Shown here: in pieces, positions 8,975 to 20,027 of the stretch | Position numbering within the stretch: the first letter of the stretch is position 1 | Layout: each line of letters starts with the position of its first letter | Source: an uncultured Pelagibacteraceae bacterium | Lineage (GTDB): Bacteria > Pseudomonadota > Alphaproteobacteria > Pelagibacterales > Pelagibacteraceae | Assembly: GCA_902593445.1 (NCBI GenBank) | Contig: CACJIJ010000008.1 | Span: 1 to 46,276, forward strand | Reading direction: 5' to 3' | Length of the DNA stretch: 46,276 nt | The notes under the pieces: generated by a model | Seen by the model: the letters and a program-made list of their open reading frames with translations, nothing else | The model's database searches: none | Told to the model about the DNA's origin: nothing | Program-made: the position numbers and the translations under genes

Positions 8975-9940
8975 ATGGCTGTTTATACAAAAATAAATCA
9001 AAAAGAAATTAATATTATTAAAGAAAATTTTAATATTGATAAAATAATAAGTTTTAAAGGTATCAAGCAAGGAATAGAAAATACAAATTATCTTCTTAAA
9101 TCAAAAAGTAAAAAATACATATTAACTATTTTTGAAAAAAGAGTTTTACAGAAAGAAATACCATTTTTTATGAAATTAATGGATAATTTAAATAGTTCAA
9201 AAATAAATTGTCCTAAACCGCTGAAAACTAAAAATAATAAATATCTTATTAAATTAAAAAATAAAACTGCGTGCATTGTATCATTCATAGAGGGAAAAGA
9301 TAAAAAAAAATTAAAAATTAGAGATTGTTATACTGTTGGCAAAACAATTGCTCAAATGCATTTGATCACAAAAAAAATGAAGCTTAACAGAAAAAATTCA
9401 ATGGGTATTAGAAATTTAAAACCTTTATTAGAAAGTATTAAATTTAAATCAAAAAAATATTCAAATTTAAAAATTTTTTTAAATAACAATCTCAAAGATA
9501 TAAATAAAAATTGGCCCAAACAACTTCCCAAAGGTATTATCCATGGTGACTTATTTATAGATAATATTTTCTTCAAAAAAAATAAACTTTCTGGAATTAT
9601 TGATTTCTACTTTGCTGCTAATGATTATTTTATGTACGAAATTGCTATATGCATCAATGCTCTTTGTTTTGAGCATAAAAAGAGAAAATTCCAAATGAAT
9701 AACAAAAAAATTAAAAGTTTAATCAAAGGGTATGAAAGCGTTAAAAAAATTTCAATGAAAGAAAAAAAATCAATAAATATTTTATGTAGAGGTGCAGCAT
9801 TAAGATATTTATTAACAAGATTATATGACTACTCAAATACACCAAAAACAGCACTGATTAAAATTAAAGATCCTAATGAATATTATCAAAAATTACTTTC
9901 TCACAATGATTTAAGTTCATTTAAGGAATATTTAAATTAA
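8975..9940 (+). CDS. thrB: Homoserine kinase (APH-fold ThrB)
   Basis: This enzyme phosphorylates homoserine, the step before threonine synthase. The 321-residue protein has the aminoglycoside-phosphotransferase fold used by alphaproteobacterial ThrB rather than the GHMP fold of enteric ThrB. N-terminal GIENTNYLLKSKSKKYILTIFE is typical of the group. The catalytic loop is HGDLFIDN (H190, D192) and the Mg-binding DFYFAAND follows. Two bases separate it from ispH, and its stop overlaps rnhA in TAATG. ThrC is encoded nearby on the other strand. Confidence 0.92.
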   Translation: MAVYTKINQKEINIIKENFNIDKIISFKGIKQGIENTNYLLKSKSKKYILTIFEKRVLQKEIPFFMKLMDNLNSSKINCPKPLKTKNNKYLIKLKNKTACIVSFIEGKDKKKLKIRDCYTVGKTIAQMHLITKKMKLNRKNSMGIRNLKPLLESIKFKSKKYSNLKIFLNNNLKDINKNWPKQLPKGIIHGDLFIDNIFFKKNKLSGIIDFYFAANDYFMYEIAICINALCFEHKKRKFQMNNKKIKSLIKGYESVKKISMKEKKSINILCRGAALRYLLTRLYDYSNTPKTALIKIKDPNEYYQKLLSHNDLSSFKEYLN

Positions 9941-10365
9941 TGATTAAAATTTATACAGATGGCTCTTGTTTAACAAATCCAGGTAATGGTGGATGGGCTG
10001 CAATTATTAATGATGAAAAAGAAATAAGAAAAATTAGTGGCAGTGAAAAAAATACTACTAATAATAGAATGGAACTACTAGCTCCAATAAATGCACTAAA
10101 AGATATGAAACCTGGTACTGAAATAAAGATATACACTGATTCTCAATATGTAAAAAAAGGAATAACTGAATGGATTAATACTTGGTTAGCTAATAATTGG
10201 AAAACTTCAAAAAAAGAAGATGTTAAAAATAAAGATTTGTGGATTGAATTGTTTAATTTGAATAAATCACTTAAAGTTCAATGGAATTGGGTTAAGGCGC
10301 ATGACGGAGATCCTATGAATGAAGAAGTAGACTTATTAGCCAAAAAAGCTGCAAATTTAGAATAA
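9940..10365 (+). CDS. rnhA: Ribonuclease HI
   Basis: RNase HI cuts RNA in RNA-DNA hybrids. The 141-residue protein shows all catalytic acids in order: D7 in IYTDGSC, E45 in NNRMELLAP, D67 in IYTDSQYV and D131 in EEVDLLAKKAA, plus the mobile-loop H121 in KAHDGD. Length and spacing match E. coli RnhA. The gene overlaps thrB by one base, and its 3' end overlaps the peroxiredoxin gene, which converges on it, by 9 bases. Confidence 0.96.
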   Translation: MIKIYTDGSCLTNPGNGGWAAIINDEKEIRKISGSEKNTTNNRMELLAPINALKDMKPGTEIKIYTDSQYVKKGITEWINTWLANNWKTSKKEDVKNKDLWIELFNLNKSLKVQWNWVKAHDGDPMNEEVDLLAKKAANLE

Positions 10366-10842
10366 ATTTAAAAAATTTTCTGCTGCTGAAGTTTCACAAG
10401 ATCCAGTGTCTATTTCTTCCTCTAATTTAATAACCTTCATATCTTCGACATACATAGTGTATCTATTTGATCTAATACCTAAACCCCTTCCACTTTTATC
10501 AACATCGGCACCAATATCTTTAGTAAAGTTTAAAAAAGGGTCTCCCATCATAATAATTTTATCACCTACGTTATTTGCTTTTCCCCATGCATTCATAACA
10601 AAAGGATCATTTACAGATATACAAATAATATGATCAATACCTTTTTCTTTATATTTATCATGTAAGTTAACATAGCCTGGTAAATGTTTTGCAGAACAAA
10701 CTGAGGTATAAGCGCCTGGTAGTCCAAATAAAACTACTTTTTTATTTTTGAAAAAATCTTCAATTTTTTTTTTAGTTGGCTCACCATTTTCTAAAACAAA
10801 TACTTCTGAATTTGGCAGTAAATCATTTTCGTTTATTTTCAT
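10357..10842 (-). CDS. Peroxiredoxin, Prx5/glutaredoxin-dependent type
   Basis: This is a thiol peroxidase that reduces H2O2 and organic hydroperoxides. The 161-residue protein has the active-site motif PGAYTSVCSAKHLPGY with P42, T46 and peroxidatic C49, matching the Prx5 pattern (HLPGY after the cysteine) rather than AhpC or Bcp. Further cysteines occur in HIICISVND and near the C-terminus in TGSCETSA; the latter could act as a resolving cysteine, which is inference. The start overlaps the thrC stop by one base, so it is probably the last gene of the minus-strand oxidase/thrC unit. Confidence 0.92.
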   Translation of the reverse strand: MKINENDLLPNSEVFVLENGEPTKKKIEDFFKNKKVVLFGLPGAYTSVCSAKHLPGYVNLHDKYKEKGIDHIICISVNDPFVMNAWGKANNVGDKIIMMGDPFLNFTKDIGADVDKSGRGLGIRSNRYTMYVEDMKVIKLEEEIDTGSCETSAAENFLNLF

Positions 10843-12221
10843 TATGTTCTATCTTTAATATATTGTTTTACTTTTTCAAAATCATTTTCAATAATTTCAT
10901 AATTTTCTTTTTGATCTAAAATAAAAGTTAATTGGTTTGGTAAATCTGCTTTTACATTAATAGCACTTTCAATTGCGCCTGGGAACTTGCAGGGATGTGC
11001 GGTTGCTAGTACAATATTATTTCCTTTTAATTTATGTTTATCAAACGCTCCATATCCAATAGCTGTGTGTGGATCTAAAACTACAGCAAATTTTTCATAC
11101 ACCCTCTTAATAACCTTTAAAGTCTCATCCTCGCCAATTCTAGCTGATAAAAAATTTTCTCTAATTTTATTTAATTTATTCTTACTAATTAAATACTGTC
11201 CCCTCTCTTTAATATTTTTCATATCTAATGAAGTCTGTTTGTCGTCCTCATTATTAAGGTCAAATATAAGTCTCTCAAAATTGCTAGCTATTTGAATATC
11301 CATACTTGGAGAAATAGTCTCTGAAACCTTTTCTGCCTCGTAACTACCTTTTGATATTGCTCTATGTAAAATGTCATTTTGATTGGTTGCAACAATTAAT
11401 TTATTTATGGGTAAGCCCATTTTTTTAGCTAAATATCCAGCATAAACATCTCCAAAATTTCCTGTTGGTACTGAAAAATTTGTTAGTTCACCTATATTTT
11501 CAACTAAAAAATAACTATAAAAATAATAAACACTTTGAGCAATAATCCTTGCCCAATTAATAGAATTTACCCCTGACATTTTGATATCATTTGAAAACTT
11601 CTTATCTGCAAACATAGATTTAACTAGGTTTTGGCAATCATCGAAATTTCCCTTTATAGCTATGTTAAATACATTTTCATCTTTATTTGTTGTCATTAAT
11701 TTTCTTTGCACTGGTGAAATACGATTATCTGGATGAAGCACAAAAATATTAACATTTTTTTTACCTTTAATTGCATCAATTGCTGCAGCACCAGTGTCTC
11801 CAGAAGTAGCAACAACAATATTAATTTTTTGATTTTCATTGTTTAAGTAATATTCGTAAAAGTTACCTAAAAGTTGCATAGCAACATCTTTAAAGGCTAA
11901 GGTAGGACCATGAAATAGCTCTAAAACTGTTTTGTCTCCAAGCTTTATGAGATCTACAACGTTATCTTTTCTAAATGTAGAGTAAGATTTATAAATAATT
12001 TTACTCAAATCAGCTTCAGACATAAAATTACCAATAAATGGATAAACAATTTTTTTAGCTAACTCTGAATAACTAAGTTTTTTTAAATCTCTGATTTCAT
12101 TTTCATCATATTTCACTAATCTTTCTGGAATAAATAAGCCCCCATCGTCGGCAAGACCTTTAATGAAAACGTCTTTAAATTCAAAGGTTTTTGATGTGTT
12201 TCTTGTACTTACGTATCTCAT
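10842..12221 (-). CDS. thrC: Threonine synthase
   Basis: ThrC converts O-phosphohomoserine to threonine with PLP. The 459-residue protein starts MRYVSTRN as typical of the longer (class with N-terminal domain) ThrC. The PLP lysine is K111 in FHGPTLAFKDVAMQ, followed by VVATSGDTGAAAID and SVPTGNFGDVYAGY for phosphate binding. It starts immediately after the SURF1 stop and ends on the peroxiredoxin start, so it is transcribed with the oxidase genes, an arrangement with no obvious metabolic reason. Confidence 0.96.
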   Translation of the reverse strand: MRYVSTRNTSKTFEFKDVFIKGLADDGGLFIPERLVKYDENEIRDLKKLSYSELAKKIVYPFIGNFMSEADLSKIIYKSYSTFRKDNVVDLIKLGDKTVLELFHGPTLAFKDVAMQLLGNFYEYYLNNENQKINIVVATSGDTGAAAIDAIKGKKNVNIFVLHPDNRISPVQRKLMTTNKDENVFNIAIKGNFDDCQNLVKSMFADKKFSNDIKMSGVNSINWARIIAQSVYYFYSYFLVENIGELTNFSVPTGNFGDVYAGYLAKKMGLPINKLIVATNQNDILHRAISKGSYEAEKVSETISPSMDIQIASNFERLIFDLNNEDDKQTSLDMKNIKERGQYLISKNKLNKIRENFLSARIGEDETLKVIKRVYEKFAVVLDPHTAIGYGAFDKHKLKGNNIVLATAHPCKFPGAIESAINVKADLPNQLTFILDQKENYEIIENDFEKVKQYIKDRT

Positions 12222-12875
12222 TTAATAATTTTTTTTCCTAAAATATAAATATATTAAAAGGATTGAAATCGCCATAGAAAACCAAGTAATTGCATACTTC
12301 TTGTGATTATTTGAAATTTTAGCAGTTATCATCCTTGGTTTTGGAATTTTGTATTCACCGGTTAAATAAATAACATACTCTGAAAAATTTCTTCCAGTGA
12401 ATTTTGAAATATCTTCTCTATTCAAAGTAAACCAATAATTTTTTTCAATATCATTTTTAGGCTTAAAGGTGCTTGGTTTCGTTTGCAACATAAGAGTACC
12501 CACTATTTGATTTTGATTAACTAAATTTATTTCAGGTAGATCTTTTTTTTCAAATGATATCCATCCCCTATTTATTAAATAATTTTCTTCACCAATTTTT
12601 ATTGGATTAATTACTTCAAATCCGGGTTTGCCATTCTCATTTAAATTATATAAGTAAATTTGTTTATCAAAATCAATTTCTCCACTTGTCTTTATTCTAA
12701 TATAATTTTTTTTTTCAATTTTGGATAATTCTACGGGATCAGTATTTAATGAATTCTCTATTTGTTCAATTAATTCTAATTTCCAATTCAATCTATAAAT
12801 TTGCCAAAACCCTAAAAATAAAAGAATTAAAATAATAAAATAAACAAATGCTGAAAATAAGAATTTATTCTTCAA
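12222..12875 (-). CDS. surf1: SURF1 family cytochrome oxidase assembly protein
   Basis: SURF1 (Shy1) helps insert heme a into subunit I of aa3-type oxidase. The 217-residue protein has the family topology: one N-terminal helix (about 6-22) with the signature GFWQIYRLNWKLELI, a periplasmic domain with NRGWISFEKKD, and a C-terminal helix (about 195-212) after NNHKKYAITWFSMA. It lies 9 bases after ctaE, the standard alphaproteobacterial position. Confidence 0.92.
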   Translation of the reverse strand: MKNKFLFSAFVYFIILILLFLGFWQIYRLNWKLELIEQIENSLNTDPVELSKIEKKNYIRIKTSGEIDFDKQIYLYNLNENGKPGFEVINPIKIGEENYLINRGWISFEKKDLPEINLVNQNQIVGTLMLQTKPSTFKPKNDIEKNYWFTLNREDISKFTGRNFSEYVIYLTGEYKIPKPRMITAKISNNHKKYAITWFSMAISILLIYLYFRKKNY

Positions 12876-12884
12876 GGATAACTA

Positions 12885-13673
12885 TTAACTTCCCCAAATA
12901 TAGATTGCAGCAAATAAGAATAGCCACACTACATCAACAAAATGCCAGTACCAAGCAGCTGCTTCAAATCCAAAATGATGATCTTTTGTGAAATGACCAA
13001 GTCTTCCTCTCCACAAACATACGGCCAAAAATATTGTTCCAATTATTACATGAAAACCATGAAAACCTGTTGCCATATAAAAGACTGCACCGTAAATATG
13101 GCCCGAGTAGGTAAAAGTAGCATGATGGTACTCGTAAGCTTGCAACAATGTAAAAAAGAAACCTAAGATTACAGTTAAGGTTAAACCTTGAATAAATCCT
13201 TTTCTATCATCCTCTAATAAAGAATGGTGAGCCCAAGTAACAGTTGTTCCTGATAATAATAAAACTAAAGTGTTTATCAAAGGGATGTCCCAAGGATCAA
13301 ATGTTTCTATATCTTTTGGTGGCCACACATTTCCAACAAATTCGTTTGGAAATAAACTTATATCAAAATAAGCCCAGAACCATGCAACAAAGAACATTAC
13401 CTCTGAAGCAATAAATAAAGTCATTCCATATCTATGATGAATTTGGACCACTGGTGTATGATGTCCTTGATGCTCAGCTTCGATTACAACATCTCTAAAC
13501 CACATGTATGCACCATAAATTAACAGAGCCAAACCAAGATACATTCCCCAAGAAATACCATTATGCATATAAAAAATTGCACCTATTGCTAATACTAAGC
13601 ATGCAAAAGATGTATAAATTGGCCAAGGGCTTGGATCAACTAAGTGGTAATCGTGTTTTTTTTCTGCTGACAT
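12885..13673 (-). CDS. ctaE: Cytochrome c oxidase subunit III
   Basis: Subunit III stabilises the catalytic core of the aa3-type oxidase. The 262-residue protein has seven hydrophobic segments. Recognisable stretches include HDYHLVDPSPWPIYTSFA at the N-terminus, RYGMTLFIASEVMFFVAWFW, TVTWAHHSLLE and GFHGFHVIIGTIFL. The final part, AAAWYWHFVDVVWLFLF, is nearly invariant in the family. It begins 9 bases after ctaG. Confidence 0.97.
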   Translation of the reverse strand: MSAEKKHDYHLVDPSPWPIYTSFACLVLAIGAIFYMHNGISWGMYLGLALLIYGAYMWFRDVVIEAEHQGHHTPVVQIHHRYGMTLFIASEVMFFVAWFWAYFDISLFPNEFVGNVWPPKDIETFDPWDIPLINTLVLLLSGTTVTWAHHSLLEDDRKGFIQGLTLTVILGFFFTLLQAYEYHHATFTYSGHIYGAVFYMATGFHGFHVIIGTIFLAVCLWRGRLGHFTKDHHFGFEAAAWYWHFVDVVWLFLFAAIYIWGS

Positions 13674-13682
13674 TTTTCGTGA

Positions 13683-14216
13683 TTATGATTGTTTATAGTA
13701 ATCTGTCGAGAAAAAAGTATACGACATGGTTACATCTTCTAAATTTTTTGTTGTTGGATCATTTACAAGGTCAGGGTCTAAATAAAAAGTCATTACGTAA
13801 GTTGCCTTCTCTCCAGCCTTTAACTCTTGTTTTTCAAAGCAAAAACATCCCAGTTTGCTGTAATATTTACCAAAACTTGCTGGTGAGACGTTAAAACTAG
13901 CAACACCATAAGTTGTTTCATCACCTAAGTTTTCAACTTCAAATTCTATTCTGTTGACCTGACCAACTTTTACGTCAATCACGTTCGATTTTGCTTTAAA
14001 GTTCCAATCAAGATTATTCACATTAGTATCAAATCTAACGCTGACAACTTTATCCAATACTATTTTTGGAGCTTCTTTAGATATCTGAGTTGTTCCTCCA
14101 AAACCAGTAACTCTACAGAACAAATCATACAAAGGAACTGCAGCAAAAGACAATCCCAACATCAGGACAAAAATCCCTGCTAAAAGTAAAGGAGTTAGTG
14201 TTTTGCTTTTAATCAT
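13683..14216 (-). CDS. ctaG: Cytochrome c oxidase assembly protein CtaG/Cox11 (CuB insertion)
   Basis: CtaG delivers copper to the CuB site of subunit I. The 177-residue protein has a single N-terminal membrane anchor (about 9-28), C34 just after it in YDLFCRVTGFGG, and the copper-binding C124-F-C126 in KLGCFCFEKQ. The C-terminal beta domain ends in MSYTFFSTD. The start codon shares bases with the stop of the 41-residue gene upstream (ATGA), indicating translational coupling. Confidence 0.95.
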   Translation of the reverse strand: MIKSKTLTPLLLAGIFVLMLGLSFAAVPLYDLFCRVTGFGGTTQISKEAPKIVLDKVVSVRFDTNVNNLDWNFKAKSNVIDVKVGQVNRIEFEVENLGDETTYGVASFNVSPASFGKYYSKLGCFCFEKQELKAGEKATYVMTFYLDPDLVNDPTTKNLEDVTMSYTFFSTDYYKQS

Positions 14217-14338
14217 ATTTGTCTATCAAATACTCCAACATTATATAAAGTAAAAACAAATAAAAAAACCATAAACGCTAATATTGCTATTGCAGTTAGA
14301 ATATTTTTTTTCTTTGTTTTTTTGTCAGGTGTTATCAT
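14213..14338 (-). CDS. Small single-helix membrane protein in the cox operon (CoxF-like by position)
   Basis: This is a 41-residue frame between ctaB and ctaG. It reads MITPDKKTKKKN, then a hydrophobic helix of about 22 residues (13-34), then a short polar tail ending FDRQI. The ATG forms an ATGA overlap with the ctaB stop, and its TGA forms an ATGA overlap with the ctaG start, so it fills the gap exactly. Basic N-terminus and hydrophobic middle suggest a cytoplasm-in anchor. A short ORF at this place is annotated coxF in some rhizobial cox operons; my match is by position and size, not by clear sequence similarity. Function unknown, probably in oxidase assembly. Confidence 0.82.
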   Translation of the reverse strand: MITPDKKTKKKNILTAIAILAFMVFLFVFTLYNVGVFDRQI

Positions 14339-15246
14339 AAAATTTTATCAATTAAAAAAAGAACAAATATTAAAAACAAATACAAAATTGAGTATCCGAA
14401 TATAGATTTTGCTTTTTTTGAATTAAATTTATTTTTTTTAAATTTATAAAGTTCAAAACATAAATAATTATAATAAATTGTCAAAATTAATGAAGGAATT
14501 AAAAAAGTTATACCCACAAAGCCAATTGCATAAGGCAAGACAATTACTGGCAACATTGTTAAAGAGTAAACAAATATATTTAATTTTGTACTCTCAATAC
14601 CATTAGTTAATGGAAGCATTGGAATTTTTGCTTTTTTGTAATCATCAGATTTATACAAACTTAAAGCCCAAAAATGTGAAGGTGTCCAAAAAAATATTAT
14701 CAAAAAGAAGGTAATTGGTTCAAAAGTTAGAGAATTAGTCGCTATAGTCCAGCCTATAACTGGAGGTAATGCTCCTGCAGCTCCTCCAATTACTATATTC
14801 TGTGGGGTTTTTCTCTTTAACCATATTGTGTAAACAAATACGTAAAACAAAATAGTAAAAAGTAACAAGCTTGCTGATATTCTGTTTAAGTAATAATCAA
14901 GTGCAATTACAGAAAAAATTGAGAGAGAAATTCCAAATACTAATGCCTGATTTCTATTTACTTTACCCATAGGTATTGGTCTTAAACAAGTTCTTGTCAT
15001 TAGAGCGTCTAAATCTGACTCGTACCACATGTTTAAAGCCCCGGCCGCCCCAGCTCCAATTGAAACTAATATTATTCCAATTATTGCATCTTTTGTCGGA
15101 ATTATATTGGGAGCCATTAATAATCCAACTGCACATGTAAATATAACCAAAGACATAACTCTTGGTTTCATCAATTTAAATAATTCAGATAAATTAAAGG
15201 CGTCTTCTTGAGATAAGTTTCTATTTTTTAATTTAGACTTAATCAT
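14335..15246 (-). CDS. ctaB: Protoheme IX farnesyltransferase (heme O synthase)
   Basis: CtaB adds a farnesyl tail to heme b to make heme O, the precursor of heme A. The 303-residue, polytopic UbiA-fold protein has the prenyl-diphosphate site NMWYESDLDALMTRT (about residues 72-86) followed by CLRPIPMG, and the second conserved loop GWTIATN with FWTPSHFWALSLYKSDDY. Its stop overlaps the start of the small 41-residue gene, and it begins 33 bases after ctaD ends. No heme A synthase (ctaA) is in the window. Confidence 0.95.
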   Translation of the reverse strand: MIKSKLKNRNLSQEDAFNLSELFKLMKPRVMSLVIFTCAVGLLMAPNIIPTKDAIIGIILVSIGAGAAGALNMWYESDLDALMTRTCLRPIPMGKVNRNQALVFGISLSIFSVIALDYYLNRISASLLLFTILFYVFVYTIWLKRKTPQNIVIGGAAGALPPVIGWTIATNSLTFEPITFFLIIFFWTPSHFWALSLYKSDDYKKAKIPMLPLTNGIESTKLNIFVYSLTMLPVIVLPYAIGFVGITFLIPSLILTIYYNYLCFELYKFKKNKFNSKKAKSIFGYSILYLFLIFVLFLIDKIL

Positions 15247-15279
15247 TAATTTAAAGTTAAAAAATCTTATTTACTATAT

Positions 15280-17728
<2,449 letters not shown>

Positions 17729-17789
17729 TTTTTTACCCTATATAGAGTGTCTTTTAAAAAAATACACTTTTACTTTTAGCGACAAAATA

Positions 17790-18488
17790 TCAATTAATGG
17801 CGTAATTTATGATCGATAGAGCAGAAATTACTGCCGTTTCGGATCTCAAGATGTTTTCATTGATTTTAATAGGCTGAACACCATTAAATTTAAGAATCTC
17901 ATCCCTTTCTTGCTCAGAAAAATCTCCTTCAGGCCCTATGATTACGCAAGTGGGTTTAGTTGTTAACTTTTTAAGATCAATTTTTATATTGGCAGAATTC
18001 AGGTCAGTAAATATTAAATCCATATCATTATTTAGAAAGCTTTTTAATTTTTGAGGGTCCTCAATTGATGGAACTGTTATTCTATTTGATTGTTCAGCAG
18101 CTTCTACGATTACTTTTTCCAATCTCTCTTTATTTATCTTTCTAACAATTGTTCTTTCAAAAATGATTGGTAAAAACTTAGTTACACCAAGTTCTGTTGC
18201 TTTTTGGATCATAAAATTAAAGTAATTTGATTTAATAGGAGAGAAAGCCAGCCAAAGATCTTTGGTATTTTCTTTCTGTCTTAATTGTTTCGTAACATTA
18301 AATTCAACTATGCTTTTGGTTATATTTAAAATTTTAGCTTCCCATTCTCCACTATTATTAAATAAAGAAAAAACTTCATTTTCTTTAATTCTCATTACTT
18401 TAGAAACATAATGAGATTGAGATTTATTAAGTTTGTCAGTCAAATTAAGAGATAAACTTTTTGAATAAAATAATCTAATGTTACTCAT
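17790..18488 (-). CDS. rsmE: 16S rRNA (uracil1498-N3)-methyltransferase
   Basis: RsmE methylates U1498 of 16S rRNA with SAM, using the knotted SPOUT fold. The 232-residue protein has an N-terminal PUA-like domain (SHYVSKVMRIKENEVF) and C-terminal knot motifs KATELGVTKFLPIIFERT, AAEQSNRITVPSI, VIIGPEGDFSEQERDEI and ILRSETAVISAL, all typical of RsmE. It diverges from the HAD gene with only 16 bases between the start codons, so at least one promoter must lie inside coding sequence. Confidence 0.95.
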   Translation of the reverse strand: MSNIRLFYSKSLSLNLTDKLNKSQSHYVSKVMRIKENEVFSLFNNSGEWEAKILNITKSIVEFNVTKQLRQKENTKDLWLAFSPIKSNYFNFMIQKATELGVTKFLPIIFERTIVRKINKERLEKVIVEAAEQSNRITVPSIEDPQKLKSFLNNDMDLIFTDLNSANIKIDLKKLTTKPTCVIIGPEGDFSEQERDEILKFNGVQPIKINENILRSETAVISALSIINYAIN

Positions 18489-18504
18489 ATTGATAAGTTA
18501 GTTT

Positions 18505-19167
18505 ATGAAAAATATTAAAGCAATAATTTTCGATGCTTACGGCACCTTATTTGATGTCAATTCAGCTGCTGAAAAATGTAAAGATAAAATAGGTGATAAG
18601 TGGGAAGGTTTCGCCAATTATTGGAGAACAACACAATTAGAATATACTTGGCTAAGAAGTTTAATGAAACGTCATAAGGATTTTTGGCAAGTGACAGAAG
18701 ACAGTTTAGATAAATCTATGAAAGCTTATGAGATAGATTCTTCAATGAAAAATGAGTTATTAGATCTTTATAAAATTCTTTCACCATTTAAAGAAGTTCC
18801 AGAAGTTTTAAAATCATTAAAAGAAAAAGATTTTAAACTTGCTATTCTTTCAAATGGTACTCCTTCCCTGCTCGATGAATTGGTTAAGAGTAATAATTTA
18901 GAAAATATATTTAATGATATTTTTTCAATTGAAGAGGTTGGTGTTTATAAACCAGACTCTAAAGTTTACGATCTTCCAATAAAGAAATATCAAATTCAAA
19001 CAAATGAAGTTGCTTTTTTAAGTGCAAATACTTGGGATGTTTCAGGTGGTGGAAATTATGGTTATAATTCTATTTGGGTCAATAGAAGCAACAATACTTT
19101 TGATAATCTAGATTATGTCCCAAAACATCAAATCAAAGATCTTAGTAAGTTGCTTGATATATTATAA
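18505..19167 (+). CDS. Haloacid dehalogenase, type II (L-2-haloacid dehalogenase-like)
   Basis: This is a HAD-superfamily hydrolase of 220 residues. The nucleophile is D10 in IFDAYGTLFDVNSA, followed by the conserved serine-asparagine of LSNGTPSLL, lysine in VGVYKPDSKVYDL and the C-terminal SANTWDVSGGGNYGYNSIWVNR. The combination of DAYGT and S-x-x-x-WD-x-x-G is typical of type II haloacid dehalogenases rather than phosphatases. The natural substrate is unknown; small halogenated acids or another alkanoate are possible. It is followed 20 bases later by pirin and then a quinone oxidoreductase, perhaps one transcript. Confidence 0.88.
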   Translation: MKNIKAIIFDAYGTLFDVNSAAEKCKDKIGDKWEGFANYWRTTQLEYTWLRSLMKRHKDFWQVTEDSLDKSMKAYEIDSSMKNELLDLYKILSPFKEVPEVLKSLKEKDFKLAILSNGTPSLLDELVKSNNLENIFNDIFSIEEVGVYKPDSKVYDLPIKKYQIQTNEVAFLSANTWDVSGGGNYGYNSIWVNRSNNTFDNLDYVPKHQIKDLSKLLDIL

Positions 19168-19187
19168 AAAATTCTTATTTTTGAAAT

Positions 19188-20024
19188 ATGAAAAATATTG
19201 AAGTTAGTAAAATTATTGACCCTATCCCTGCTTCTGACGGTGCTGGAGTTAAATTAAAGAGAAGTATTGGTGTTGAACCAAATTACTTTGATCCCTTTTT
19301 AATGTTAGATGAATTTGGATCTGAAAATAGCGAGGATTATATCGCAGGTTTTCCACCGCACCCTCATCGAGGAATTGAAACAGTTACTTATATGTTAGCT
19401 GGAGATTTTGAGCACAAAGATAGCACTGGCGGTGAAGGCAGAATGACTGCTGGTGATGTTCAGTGGATGAAAACAGGTAGTGGAATTATTCATTCTGAAA
19501 TGCCTGCAATGAAAGAAGGTAAACTTCATGGATTTCAATTGTGGATCAACATGCCGGCTAAATTAAAAATGAGTAAGCCTGAATATATTTATATTGATGC
19601 TGATAAAATGAATGTTCATAAAGATGATGATAAACAAGTAAAAGTAATAGCAGGAAAATTTGAAAAAACTGAAGGGCCAGTAAAAGGTCATAACGTTGAG
19701 CCAGTTTATTTAGATGTTGAACTCTACAAAGATAAAGATTTCAATTTTAAATTACCATCTACCCATAATACTTTTGTTTATTTAATTAGTGGTGAAATAG
19801 AAATTGGAAAAGATAAACACGATCAAGTTATAGACAGCACTTTAATATTACTAACTAGAGGTGAAGATTTAACTGTTAAAGCTAAATCAAATGCTAAATT
19901 TCTTGTGATTTCAGGGAAACCAATTAATGAGGAAATAGCTAGAGGTGGGCCTTTTGTAATGAATACCAAAGCAGAAATCTTGCAAGCAGTTCAAGATTAT
20001 CATAATGGTACATTTGTAAAATAA
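19188..20024 (+). CDS. Pirin family protein
   Basis: Pirins are bicupin proteins; some have quercetin dioxygenase activity and others regulate metabolism. The 278-residue protein has the N-terminal cupin metal site with H58 and H60 in FPPHPHRGIETVTY, and H102 and E104 in SGIIHSEMP, all intact. The pirin C-terminal cupin is present, ending GPFVMNTKAEILQAVQDY. The role here is unknown. Gene spacing (3 bases to the oxidoreductase) suggests co-expression with qor. Confidence 0.92.
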   Translation: MKNIEVSKIIDPIPASDGAGVKLKRSIGVEPNYFDPFLMLDEFGSENSEDYIAGFPPHPHRGIETVTYMLAGDFEHKDSTGGEGRMTAGDVQWMKTGSGIIHSEMPAMKEGKLHGFQLWINMPAKLKMSKPEYIYIDADKMNVHKDDDKQVKVIAGKFEKTEGPVKGHNVEPVYLDVELYKDKDFNFKLPSTHNTFVYLISGEIEIGKDKHDQVIDSTLILLTRGEDLTVKAKSNAKFLVISGKPINEEIARGGPFVMNTKAEILQAVQDYHNGTFVK

Positions 20025-20027
20025 ATT

